Shown one piece after another: positions 37,930 through 47,879 of a stretch of DNA of 64,000 bases. The first letter of the stretch is position 1, and each line of letters opens with the position of its first letter. The notes under the pieces are model-generated. The model was given only the letters and a program-made list of their open reading frames with translations. It was not told the DNA's origin and searched no databases. The position numbers and the translations under genes are program-made. This DNA is from Galbula dea. Its lineage: Eukaryota > Chordata > Aves > Piciformes > Galbulidae. The stretch covers positions 6,044,979-6,108,978 of the forward strand of contig VWZX01004666.1 of assembly GCA_013399015.1 (NCBI GenBank). Direction: 5' to 3'.

Positions 37930-40699
37930 TTATTTAGTGATATCGGTTTTCCGGTGTGGGAAGTAGAGTCTGTAATCAGTACGGTCCACATGAATCTGGG
38001 AAAGAAAAATGAATAGTCATGTGCTTTTACTAGCATTAGTAGTAGTAGTCCCTCTTAAGAAGAGTGATGTATAGTGTTCTTGCTGTCAAGAAATGCCCAA
38101 GTGACAAACAAGTAGACCTTGGTGGAAAAGGAAGACTTAATGTATGACACAGCATTGTGAGTCCTGACTATAAATTTAACTCAGTTCCCTACATGCAAAT
38201 TTAGTTGCTTCTTTCCTACCAGTCTAATCCTACCAGCAGTATCTAAGAGCATTAAGCCCTGCTGGGATGTCTGTCTTTATGTTACATGAAGTGTAATATG
38301 AAATGTTGCAAAAGACTGTCTTGTTTTCTTATTTATCTTAATTTTCTTTGTAACAGGCCAAAATTAATCAGGCCCTTATCTACCTTTCTCAAAACACTAG
38401 CTTACAAAGTCAGTCAGTCATCAGAGCTGTTCGTTTGTCAGATAAGATTGATGTCTCAGCTTGTTAATAAGATCTCTTTTGCTCCTGTTTATTCATGCTT
38501 CCCAAAATGAATCCTCACTGGTGCATTCTTCCCCGAGTAGGTTATTAATTTTATGGTTCTGCTCACAATTTGTTTAAGTACAGCAGTGCATTTCTTTTCA
38601 TACTACTTAGTCTGTCACTTCACATTGCTTACTATGCCATTTCATCCAATGAATGAATGAATTTCATTCATTCTCTTTGAATGCCATAATAAACAGCCGT
38701 GATTACATACATGACATCTGGCAATATGCTTGGGGTTGACTGTCATTGTGGATATTTTGCATGGAAGTTTCTCAGGGGAAGTCTACTGTTCCTGTATTCA
38801 CAAGCTTTTTTTAAAAACTTGTCCATGAACAGCTCTGCTCATTCTTAGTCATTTCTCTTTCCCATGTTTGTCACAAATTATTTTCTTGCATGAATATTTT
38901 TCAGTGTGAAATGCTTGACCCTCTCTGAATCCTGCAAATAGCTGAGTCCTTGAGCATCCTACTCACCAAAGGTGTTGTGTTCCAGCCAATTTCTTGGCTT
39001 TCAGTTTGTGGCTCTGAATATTTCTTTGTTGGCTCCAGTGCTGCATGGTGAATAAGGTTCAGAAACTCAGCTGTTGGTTTAAGAGACACAAATATGAATG
39101 AAAGTAAGTATGTTTAAAAAGCAGTCACCTCTGGATGTATGTTAGAATAGGACATCATAACACTGTCCAAGCAATAGCAAGGAAGCCAAGGACCTCTGTG
39201 CTTCTGTGAATGATCTTGTAAAAGAATGCAGGGTGACATTTCTACTTAAATTTATCCTGATGGATGTTTCAAGATTTGCTTGCCTATACTGTCAATTCTG
39301 TCATCCATGTCTACTGTACACATCTAGTATTAAACAACACCCACACTAGCTCTCATCTTTCTCAGTTACCTGAGACCTGCTGTCTTTCTCAGTTTTTTTT
39401 TATCTCTAATCCTTGACTAAAGCAGGCCAACCTTAACTGAACATTAAGGTTTGTAGACAAAAATGGCATGTTAGAAATAAGGGAGCAGTTGCTGCAAGGG
39501 TTCCTGTTACTGCTCTAAAGCAAGCCTCAGCAGCAATTTCAGCAGTTTACTGTGTTGGTGGCTAGCTAGAATCTGCAGTGACAGGCAACATATATCTAAT
39601 AGACTAATTGGAATTTAAAAATCTTATTTAGTAGTCATTTTCTTAAGTAATTGTCACAAGCTGCACAAAGATTTCTTACCATCTGCTGGCTCTTCTATAT
39701 TATCATGCCAAGACATAGGCTTCCTGGTGATGGTGTGAACTGGAAAGAAATTAGGCAGGTGAATTTAATGTGAATTTAGCATTGTAGCTAGGTATAAGAT
39801 ATCTGTCATTGCAAATGTTCTTTTTGATTGTTCCCCAGTCTGGGCCCAACTGCTTCACTGAAGTTGTAAAGGAAGAACAGCATGTGAACAGAACAAAATG
39901 AGTTAACTGATTAATAGCAACTTCCTAGAAGGTGAAGGAGGTTAAGCCTGCTAAAGGCCCTTCTATTGGATGCTGCCTGCATCCACCACTGCAAACTTAT
40001 GCTTCACCCAAGTGGTGGCCTGCAGAGTGCCAGTTTTCAGGAAATTATTTTCCTTTGGTTCGTTTTTGTTTAACTGTAAAAGCTGGATGTGAATCTATTC
40101 ACATCACCCATCTGTGCCAGCACAGGTTATGGTGTTCTGTGACTCTGAACTGGCAGGTTGAAATGAGCCCAGGGGCTGAAGAAACATAGTGTAGTGTTGC
40201 ACCTCTCTACCCCACCTTAGTTCCGTGTTGTTCGCTCGGGATCTGTGGGTTCCAGATCCTAAATCATTGTGTCATTTACTACATGTTTACTAAGGCACTG
40301 TCTAATCTGGGAAAATTCTGTCTTTGAGTGTGCAGGCTGGTTCCTTAGGCAAAAGAAGAGGCCAATAGCTCCTCCTTCCAGATCTACCCCTCTCAGTGGC
40401 CACTCCTGGCGTTCTTGGGTGCTGCTGCTCGTCTCATGCACTGAGCGCTCCGGAACTGCTCCTGCCCAAGCCTCGTGCGGGCCGGCCCTAGGAGCCTTCC
40501 CCATCCCTGCAGCTCGGTGCTTCCTGCCAGTTCTCTAACTGTGGGGCCGCCCGCGCGCTGTCTCACCACGATGGAGCGGATTCACGCTGAACTGCGTGAA
40601 CAGCTTCTGGCATTGCAGCTCCTTCCGCACGCGCTCGCACAGGAGCTGGTTCCGTCGCACGGCGTCCAGCGGCTCCTTCTGCCCGCTGCGGGCGGCCAT
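37930..40699 (-). CDS. CFAP144: CFAP144 (FAM183A), complete, 4 exons, 120 aa
   Basis: CFAP144 is a small microtubule inner protein of ciliary doublet microtubules. Exons in gene order are 40567-40699, 39680-39739, 38967-39070 and 37930-37995, totalling 363 bases in frame to TAA at 37930-37932. The protein starts MAARSGQKEPLDAVRRNQ, with G at -3 and +4 of the ATG. Family landmarks are ELQCQKLFTQFSVNPLH (exon 1), KPMSWHDNIEEPAD (exon 2), AEFLNLIHHAA and TESQEIGWNTTPLV (exon 3), and DRTDYRLYFPHRKTDITK (exon 4). Human is about 134 residues, so the C-terminal tail after ITK is shorter here. In human the gene also neighbours EBNA1BP2 in the same tail-to-tail orientation. It shares a promoter with PIF1. 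Confidence 0.92.
38651..38673. repeat. Small palindrome of GAAT/ATTC repeats
   Basis: Arms GAATGAATGAA (38651-38661) and TTCATTCATTC (38663-38673) are exact reverse complements separated by one base. It is probably a tetranucleotide microsatellite that has switched strand. It lies in CFAP144 intron 3. Confidence 0.7.
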
Positions 40700-40725
40700 G
40701 GCACCGCTGGGCTTCGCCGCGTCCC

Positions 40726-40738
40726 GTAGCCCGGCAAC
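40726..40738. promoter_or_regulatory. RFX X-box-like site beside CFAP144
   Basis: GTAGCCCGGCAAC fits the X-box consensus fully (GTNRCC, one-base spacer, RGYAAC). It lies 27 bases upstream of the CFAP144 ATG, the ciliary side of this divergent promoter. Binding by RFX factors is inferred. Confidence 0.65.
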
Positions 40739-40742
40739 AGGT

Positions 40743-40748
40743 CACGTG
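40743..40748. promoter_or_regulatory. CACGTG E-box
   Basis: A canonical palindromic E-box (context GGTCACGTGGTG, USF/MYC-type) lies between the X-box and the first CCAAT box of the CFAP144/PIF1 promoter. Confidence 0.5.
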
Positions 40749-40766
40749 GTGCCCGCAAAGCTGCTG

Positions 40767-40849
40767 ATTGGTCTGCCTGCTGCTCCGTCCCACCCCTTCC
40801 CTTCGCGCCTCCTATTGGCCGCCGAGTTAAAGTCCCTGGCGCTGATTGG
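40767..40849 (-). promoter_or_regulatory. Three inverted CCAAT boxes (NF-Y type)
   Basis: ATTGG (CCAAT on the minus strand) occurs at 40767-40771, 40814-40818 and 40845-40849, with flanks GATTGG, TATTGGC and GATTGG. The last two start 31 bases apart. Multiple CCAAT boxes about three helical turns apart are typical of NF-Y-driven G2/M promoters. They point toward PIF1. Confidence 0.7.
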
Positions 40850-40860
40850 TGGCGGTTGCA

Positions 40861-40875
40861 CGCGGCGGGTTTGAA
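40861..40875 (+). promoter_or_regulatory. CDE/CHR cell-cycle element of PIF1
   Basis: CGCGG (40861-40865), a four-base spacer CGGG, and TTTGAA (40870-40875) reproduce the CDE/CHR tandem with its standard four-base spacing, as known from the CDK1 and CDC25C promoters. It lies 22 bases before the PIF1 ATG and just downstream of the CCAAT boxes. It would be a binding site for the DREAM and MuvB complexes. The match is seen directly; function is inferred. Confidence 0.7.
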
Positions 40876-40897
40876 CCGCCGGTGGGTCTGCTGAAGG

Positions 40898-43800
40898 ATG
40901 GATGCTGTGGAGTTGCGCTGCACGGTGGTTGTGGAGCAGCCGCTGCCGGGGAGACAGGCCCCGCGCCGCCGTGTAATGCGGGGCGCGCTAGTGCTGCTGG
41001 GCCGCAACGAGCTGCGGCAGCCGGTGCTGCGGGTGGTCGGTGGCAGCGGCGGGTCAGCGGCGGTGTTGAGCTTCACGTTGATCGGCGACGCCGTGCGCCT
41101 CTTCAGGAGGTTTGCGGGCGAAGGGCGGGCGGCGGTACGGGTGAGCTCGGACGGCACCCAGGTGCTGCTCTCCGACTGCCCCCCGGACGCGCTGCGCCGC
41201 TTTCTCCGCGTCTTGCGGCTCAAGGTTGTCGCTGGGCCGCGGGGTGCGCCGCGACACCCCCGACTGCTAGACCGGCCGCCGCCGGCATTCACTGTCATCA
41301 GCCCGCTGCAGGAGCGAGACCTGCTGCGCGCTCCCGGCCACTTGCGCGGCGGCGACGCCCGGGGGGAGTGCCCGGCGGAGGTAAGTCCCGGGACGAGAGA
41401 GGGAGACTCCGGTTACCGGCTCTGCCCTCACAGCGCGCGCGCCGCCGTCCGTCCTGCAGGTGCCCCACGCGGAGAGGAAGCCCCCAGCGAGGCTCTCGGC
41501 GGAGCAGGAAGCAGTGCTGGGCGCCGTGCGGAGTGGGAAGAGCATCTTCTTCACCGGCTGTGCGGGTGAGGGGGGTGCCGGGCGGCTGTCACTGGGGATG
41601 CTCTCGTGTCTCGCCGCTGACCTGCTTCTTCCCCGTCTGCTAAGGGACCGGGAAGTCGTTCCTGCTGAAGAAGATCGTAGGCTCGCTTCCTCCAAAGAGT
41701 ACCTATGCTACAGCTAGCACGGGAGTGGCGGCTTGCCACATCGGTGGCACCACTCTTCATGCCTTTGCAGGTAATGCCTGACAGCTAGGGGCTGGGAGCT
41801 CTTGCTCCCTTCTGAAAGAGTTGGGAACTTCCCAAAGCTAAGCCTTCCATTCCCCTTCCAGGGATCGGGTCTGGGAAGGCACCCCTAGAACAGTGCATAC
41901 AGCTGGCAGAGAGGCCTGGGGTACGCCAGCACTGGCTGGCCTGCCAGCACTTAATTATCGATGAGATCTCAATGGTGGATGGCAAGTTCTTTGACAAGCT
42001 GGAGTCAGTAGCTAGGTGAGTGATTTTTTTTTTTTTTTTGGTCAAACAACCAACAGGAGTGAATTTCTCTGAATTTCCAGGCTGTTTCTCTCCTCTGGTT
42101 ATATGAATGGATATAAGGCAACCACTGGCATAGTAGAGGAAGGAAGCATGAAATCATAGCCAGCTTCTGGGCAGACCTTTATCTTGTGATAAGTTTTCAT
42201 CATGTCAGTGCTTCACAACTACGGCTGTTCTGATTACTATTTCCATCTCTGGAGCCAAGTGTTGTCTATATAGCTGATACCAGAATACAGCTTTGTATTT
42301 ATGCTGTGTCCAGCAGCGCTCTCTTGTGGAGAGAAGCAGCTGTAGCATAACAGCTACCCAAAAAAACAAGAGTGGTAGCGACATCTGAGGTGGGTAAGCA
42401 AAGCAAACTTAGTGTCATGTAATAGCATTGCTTAGTTATTTGAGCTCTTCTGACACTGCTGAGGATAATCATCCTTTACTGCAAGTGGTGTAAGTGTACT
42501 GACAAAGAAGTAACTTCTGAGACCTGACTATGTCCAGGTCCTGGAGGGCATGCAAAGCTTCTCTCTTCTCTCCTTTTTAGGGCAGTCAGAAAACGGAATG
42601 AGCCTTTTGGAGGAATTCAGCTAATCATCTGTGGGGACTTCTTGCAGCTACCCCCAGTCCGTAAAGCTAATGAAGAAACCCACTTCTGCTTTCAGGTACA
42701 AAACTCTCCCTAAAATCATTCTCATACTTCAAGTTTGCCTCTTTCTTAACAAGAGAATGATTTGCCAGGCAAAAAGCTGGAGGAAATGCATCCACATAAA
42801 CATGGAGCTGACTGAAGTGCGGAGGCAGACTGACAAGACCTTTGTCTCACTCCTGAGTGCAGTCCGTTTAGGCAGGTGAGGAGAAACTTGGCTCTCTTTG
42901 TAATCCATGCTCTTTACTAAGGGAGCAGAGGAAAAAGTGGTTTGTCACTTCTTTGTGCTATATCAGGAATGCCTGGCTTGAGGACATTAGCTATAAATGC
43001 TTTAGTTAATGTAAGCAGGTTTCATATATGCTGCTCTGGTAAGGAAGGACCCTTGCTAGGGTCCCTCTTTGCAATTTCTTCAAATTCAATAGTCCCCTTT
43101 TCCTCGTTACCAGGTGCACAGAGGAGGTTACCAGACAGCTGATGCAGACTTCTGCTAACCGGTCTGAGCGTGATGGGATCCTGGCTACACGGCTCTGCAC
43201 CCACAAAGATGATGTAGAAATAACAAATGAGAGATGCTTGCAACAGCTATCAGGTGAACTTCTTGGAGGAAACTGCTGACTTTGGGACTGAGCTCTGAGT
43301 GGATGCAATATGGATACTGTGGTAATAAGAGGGACTGATGTTCTATCATGCACAGCAGCGCCAGTCCAACTCATTGCTTGCTGTGAGGTAGGATGGGTCA
43401 CTATTGCTTTCATAGCCTTGCTTTTTCTTTCTATATCATCTGAGAAAGGCTATACTTTATCTGGCCATGACTTGAACGAATGGGCTATTTCATTTCTGTC
43501 TCCCTGTCTGGCCCTAGGATTCTTTAATCCTCTTTGGAGACCTGATGTTGCTCAAAATGGTGACTTCTCAGTTCTTATATGCAACTGCTTTTGTTTCCTG
43601 AGCCTTCTCATGCTCTGGGAATTATTTTGGAAAGAGAGGCAGTGGTGAGCTTTCTACTGTTAGATGTGACAAGGTTTGTATAAAGATGCCCTACTGTCCT
43701 ACCAGAAGAACAGAATAGAAAGGAATTGCTGTTAGAAATACATGCTGAGCCTTCTGCAATGCTGTGTGGAGTAAGTTCAATGGTTGCAATTTGTCACATC

Positions 43801-46800
43801 TTTCTTTCCTTAACAGGAGAAGTGCACGCTTTTGAGGCTCTGGACAGTGACCCAATGCTAGTCAAGTTAATTGATGCTCAGTGTCCTGTGGGTGGGAGAG
43901 TTGAGCTAAAGGTTGGAGCTCAGGTGAGTGTGTACATGCATTTGTGAAAGACCAGTGAATCAAATAGCATAAGAAAAATCAAGGAATAGCAGTTAAATGT
44001 ATAGAATAGATTAATGTACAGAATACAGATTTTGTATAGAATGGTTATGCCAGGCCAACAGAAGACTACGCTAACCTTTGTATTCTTTCTCCTTGGAATT
44101 TTACTTAGACAATTAGTTTGATTTGGACATGAGTCAATGTCTTGTGGACAGTTGTGACTGCTATGACTTTGATACACACTTCCAGTCATGTTTAGAACCT
44201 TCCAAGTAGCAGAAAGCACAGGTGGTCCTTGCCTGTGTAGTATACTTTACAGGTATAGTAGCTTTCCTGACCTGTAAGGGTATGTCACAACTTGCCAGAT
44301 TTGCAGGACTGGGCACCTTGCTGTGAGCTAGGGCTGTCAGAGTGGAAAAGATGCAGGATTGTGCTTAGCAGCAATACTGTGCCTCAGGAAGTTGTTCCTT
44401 GGGTGTTCCCAGACTGTATATGTGCATGTATCCGAGCTGGCTGGGGTTTGGAGAAGGGGAATCTGTTCCCTAAATCTGAACTCACTGCTGTGGACAGAAG
44501 AAGCTCAAGTGTCACTGCTGCAGAGTGATGTAGCTGGGAATTCTAGGAAGGAAAGGCTGTGAAATAATTTCAGTCAAATTGGAGGTGGTGCTCTAGCCTG
44601 CAACGGTATGATGTGGCTGTGGCCTGATCAGCCTGCTGTGCTTATGCTTCCTGGCTGTAAGCTTAGCTGTGGGTGGCTAAACAGTCTGTAAATCCACCAA
44701 GGAATTTTTCTTTTTCTCTCTAGGTGATGCTAACTAAGAATCTGGATGTGTCTCAAGGACTGGTGAATGGGGCACGAGGAGTTGTTGTAGGATTTGAAAG
44801 TGAACAGAAGGGTAAGTAAGCTTCTTGATCTTTTGTTGAAGGAAAGTGGGGGAGGAAATCCCAAACCACACAAACTGAAACAAAACAATAAAACAGTTTA
44901 TCATTGATGGCTGATAAGTTGCTAATTTTGTTTACTGCTTGGTAAGACTAGTCTGAGGGAAGGCAGGGAGGAGGTTGTCTCTCCAGTGAGAGACTTGGGT
45001 CTCTTGAGAGCTGTGATGTCATGTGCTGCATCAGCTGTAGCTATCTGTAAGGCTTCTTGTTTGATTTTATTCTCCAGATGTGTATGCTCACTTACATTTC
45101 CTGTTTATTCTGTTGAAGCAAGCCTTGGTGGGGTGATTTGGTTTATTTATTTTTTTTTATTCTCAGAGAATAATATTCTGCAATCTACAATGTGTATTTT
45201 TCTCTGCATCTCAACTGATAAATTACCTGACTTTAATTCTACTGCTTAAGTAGGTCCTAAACATCATTTCAGGATTCTATTTACTGTGTGTAGTTTTAGT
45301 CTTGTTTTTGTTTGAGGTTTTTTTGTGTGTGTGTGGAATTTTCTTCCTTTTTTTTTTAATGCAGCCCTAAAAATCATAAGAGTGACATGGGGAAGGTGTT
45401 AAAAAAAAAATACTCTGTTCTTAGGCTACTGGCTTCCTGACTGTTGAGTGTCAGGAATACATCTATGTTTCTCTCCTGTTCCCATATCTATAGGGCTGCC
45501 CAAGGTGAGGTTTCTCTGTGGAGTCACACGGGTCATCAAAATGGAGAAATGGCTCTTCAAAGGACCCTCAGGAGTTCATCTGGGTCGTCAACAGCTGCCT
45601 TTAAAACTAGCATGGGCTATTTCTATTCACAAGAGTCAGGTGTGTGTTCTTATATAGCAGTCTACAGACTTTTATACTATCATAAGCCTTGTTTCTTGGG
45701 TGAGCTTGCATTGCTGTTAAAACATGAAGGAAAACTGAGTGTCTTTTGTTGTGGGGGGACACCTCTAGAATGTGTTTCTAGCTGCAGAGAAGGCAACACT
45801 TCTGTCTATGTTGGTAGTCTGTAAGGTCAGAGATGGGCTAGCAATACTGCTAGAGTTTCCATAATGCTGTTGCCATCTACATAGTTGGTTTTAGACTATA
45901 AAGCAGCATTATTTACCACTGTGGGCTGGTCAGCGTAGTGTTTCCCTGATGGTCATCAGCATTAGTGATGCTGAGTTTTGCAGTGTACCTGAGGAATGTA
46001 CAGGGAGTCACAGCTGTGCTCTTTGTGCTGGATTTCGCCTTTGGTGGTGTGTTGGTTTTTTTCCACTGTAACTAATGCAGTTCCTACCTCTCCAGAAAAC
46101 TTAATATATTTTGATAAATATTTGTTTTGGGATTAGACCTGTGAATTTGTTTCCATGTTGCTGCTTAAACCAGGCCACATCGTAAATTCTACTGCCTACC
46201 AGGATGTATCTTGGTGTAGGCACAGCTGGCCAGTCTTCACCCAAACTCTCAGATAGTCTGAGGACTGCTTGAAACTACTGTCTGTGCAAGCTGGGAGTGA
46301 AAACAGCAGGTTTTCTTTCCCTGCTGTCTTGTTTATATGGGATTTGTGGAGTTTCACACAAGAGCCTCACTGGAGTGAGTTAGTGGACCCTAATATGTGG
46401 TAGCAGTTTCCAGACAGTGGAAAACTATCCTTTCCTTTATACCGATTCCTATCTTTTAATCAGTTACATAGTCAAACAAGAGACTTCCTTTTTTTAATCA
46501 AGCCAAGGATGGTACCTTTGACAGACTAACAGGACAGGTTAGTGTTAATACAGCACAATGTTCTTCTTGCTGTTTGCATGTTCTGTGACAAACTTCTCTG
46601 TGTCTTTGATAGGGCATGTCTTTAGATTGTGTGGAAATCTCCCTGTCTCGTGTCTTTGAAAGTGGGCAGGCTTATGTAGCCCTCTCCCGAGCCCGTAGCC
46701 TTGCAGGTCTCCGTGTCCTGGATTTTGATCCGAAAGTAGTGAGAGCTGACCCTTCTGTGTTGCAGTTCTATAGACAGCTGAGACATCACCAACTTCTAAC

Positions 46801-47180
46801 CCAGGTAAAGAAAAATCCTGTGCTAGCAAAGTCTGCCTTGTGCAACCAGGATGAGAGATGCTAACTTTTACTTCCTGAGTCAGATCATTCAAATTAAAAC
46901 CTGTAGTGTCAGGAGAGAAGAAATTGAAAAGAAGGAATGTGGCAGGCAGCTCTTGGTGGCAAAATATGTACTGTAGTGTTGGGATTGTAGAACACTACCT
47001 ATCCCTGTCACTGAAAGGATGGGTTGGGATTCTTTGATCCTCCTCTTGTAGTCAAGATTGAGAGGGAAGTGGGCATATGAGATCTGTTTTCTGTTTTCCT
47101 TTTCCCTTCCTTTCCCCTTCCAGGATTCACTTCATACCCATCCAGGTGCTGATGAGAAGGAGAACTGGAAATGCAACTGA
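40898..47180 (+). CDS. PIF1: PIF1 5'-to-3' DNA helicase, complete, 12 exons, 606 aa
   Basis: PIF1 unwinds DNA 5' to 3' using ATP and acts on G-quadruplexes, stalled forks and telomeres in nucleus and mitochondria. Exons are 40898-41380, 41460-41565, 41645-41770, 41862-42015, 42581-42695, 42769-42875, 43114-43253, 43817-43923, 44724-44811, 45494-45639, 46613-46804 and 47124-47180, all GT-AG and in frame to TGA. The start has an ideal context (A at -3, G at +4). Motifs are Walker A GCAGTGKS (194-201, K200), Walker B IIDEIS (D272, E273), motif III GDFLQLPPV (308-316), AWAISIHKSQGM at the exon 10/11 junction and motif VI AYVALSRARS (544-553, R550 and R552). Residues 1-161 are the N-terminal PIF1 domain in one GC-rich exon. 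Human has 641 residues and starts about 15 residues earlier. All catalytic motifs are intact. Confidence 0.95.
46613..46864 (+). other. PIF1: PIF1 exon 11 with alternative read-through stop
   Basis: The frame of exon 11 continues past the CAG|GTAAAG splice donor (46804/46805) for 19 more codons to TAA at 46862-46864. Skipping the last splice would give a 607-residue protein ending in QDERC. Splicing to 47124-47180 instead gives a tail with DEKEN, which lines up with the acidic C-terminal tail (DQEN) of human PIF1. The spliced form is therefore the likelier main product. Confidence 0.6.
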
Positions 47181-47854
47181 GGATGCACTTCTGGCCTCTG
47201 TAAGGTAGACTGAACCTTGTCTGCCTTTCTTCAAGTACACCATGGTTGAGAGATGTAAGGAGTATGTTCTCTTGGCCTGGATGGATTGGACTTCTTTCGA
47301 AGAGCTGCTGACACAAGGGAAAGTGTATGGAATATCTGCTTGATTATCCCACAAGCAAGGAAGTGCCAGGAGCTGGGCTATCACTTTATAAGGTGCTGGG
47401 GTATTCTTGCCTTCCAGATGCTTAACACCAGGAGGCTTTGTGTAACTTCCTCCACAAGCAGAGCATAGTCTTTTTATTAGCCTGCATACAATAAGATGTG
47501 ATTTTAATTTTTTTTAACCTTCTAATGTAGGCTTGTGCTGTTTGAAAATGGGAAGTCCTACATCTCATACCCATAATTATGGAACCACAAGAATTGTGAA
47601 GATCCATTACCCCATTACAGCAAGAAGAGGTAGTGAGAGGATATGAGTGCTGGTGGGAGCCCCTCTTGTTTAAATGCATGAGGCTTGCTGAAATAGTAGG
47701 GAGTTTCTGCTGGAAACAACATGACTGACTAATAAGGTGAAAGTTGAATGTGCAGTAGGGAATAATGGCCAAGGGCATGTGAAGTGAGCTGTAACTTCAC
47801 CTATTTCAGCAAAAGCAGAGATAAGCAGCAATAATATACTGTCTCTGAAATTTT

Positions 47855-47860
47855 AATAAA
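47855..47860 (+). terminator. PIF1: Poly(A) signal of PIF1 (AATAAA)
   Basis: AATAAA lies 675 bases after the PIF1 stop, followed by T/G-rich sequence. It is the first AATAAA on the plus strand past the gene and a likely end of the 3' UTR. Confidence 0.55.
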
Positions 47861-47879
47861 GGAGATGCTTTAGTCTTTG

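Larger units (their letters stand above)
40430..41660. promoter_or_regulatory. CpG-rich island over the CFAP144/PIF1 divergent promoter
   Basis: A sharp GC- and CpG-rich block covers CFAP144 exon 1 and PIF1 exons 1-2. The start codons (40699 minus, 40898 plus) are 198 bases apart, so the promoter is bidirectional. No TATA box is visible; the X-box, E-box, CCAAT and CDE/CHR elements listed separately lie between the starts. Confidence 0.85.

Noticed and set aside
40582..41643. Open frames of 238 and 265 codons overlapping PIF1 exon 1 on other frames
   Set aside because: They are GC-rich shadows of PIF1 and CFAP144 coding sequence, with arginine- and alanine-heavy composition and no motif.
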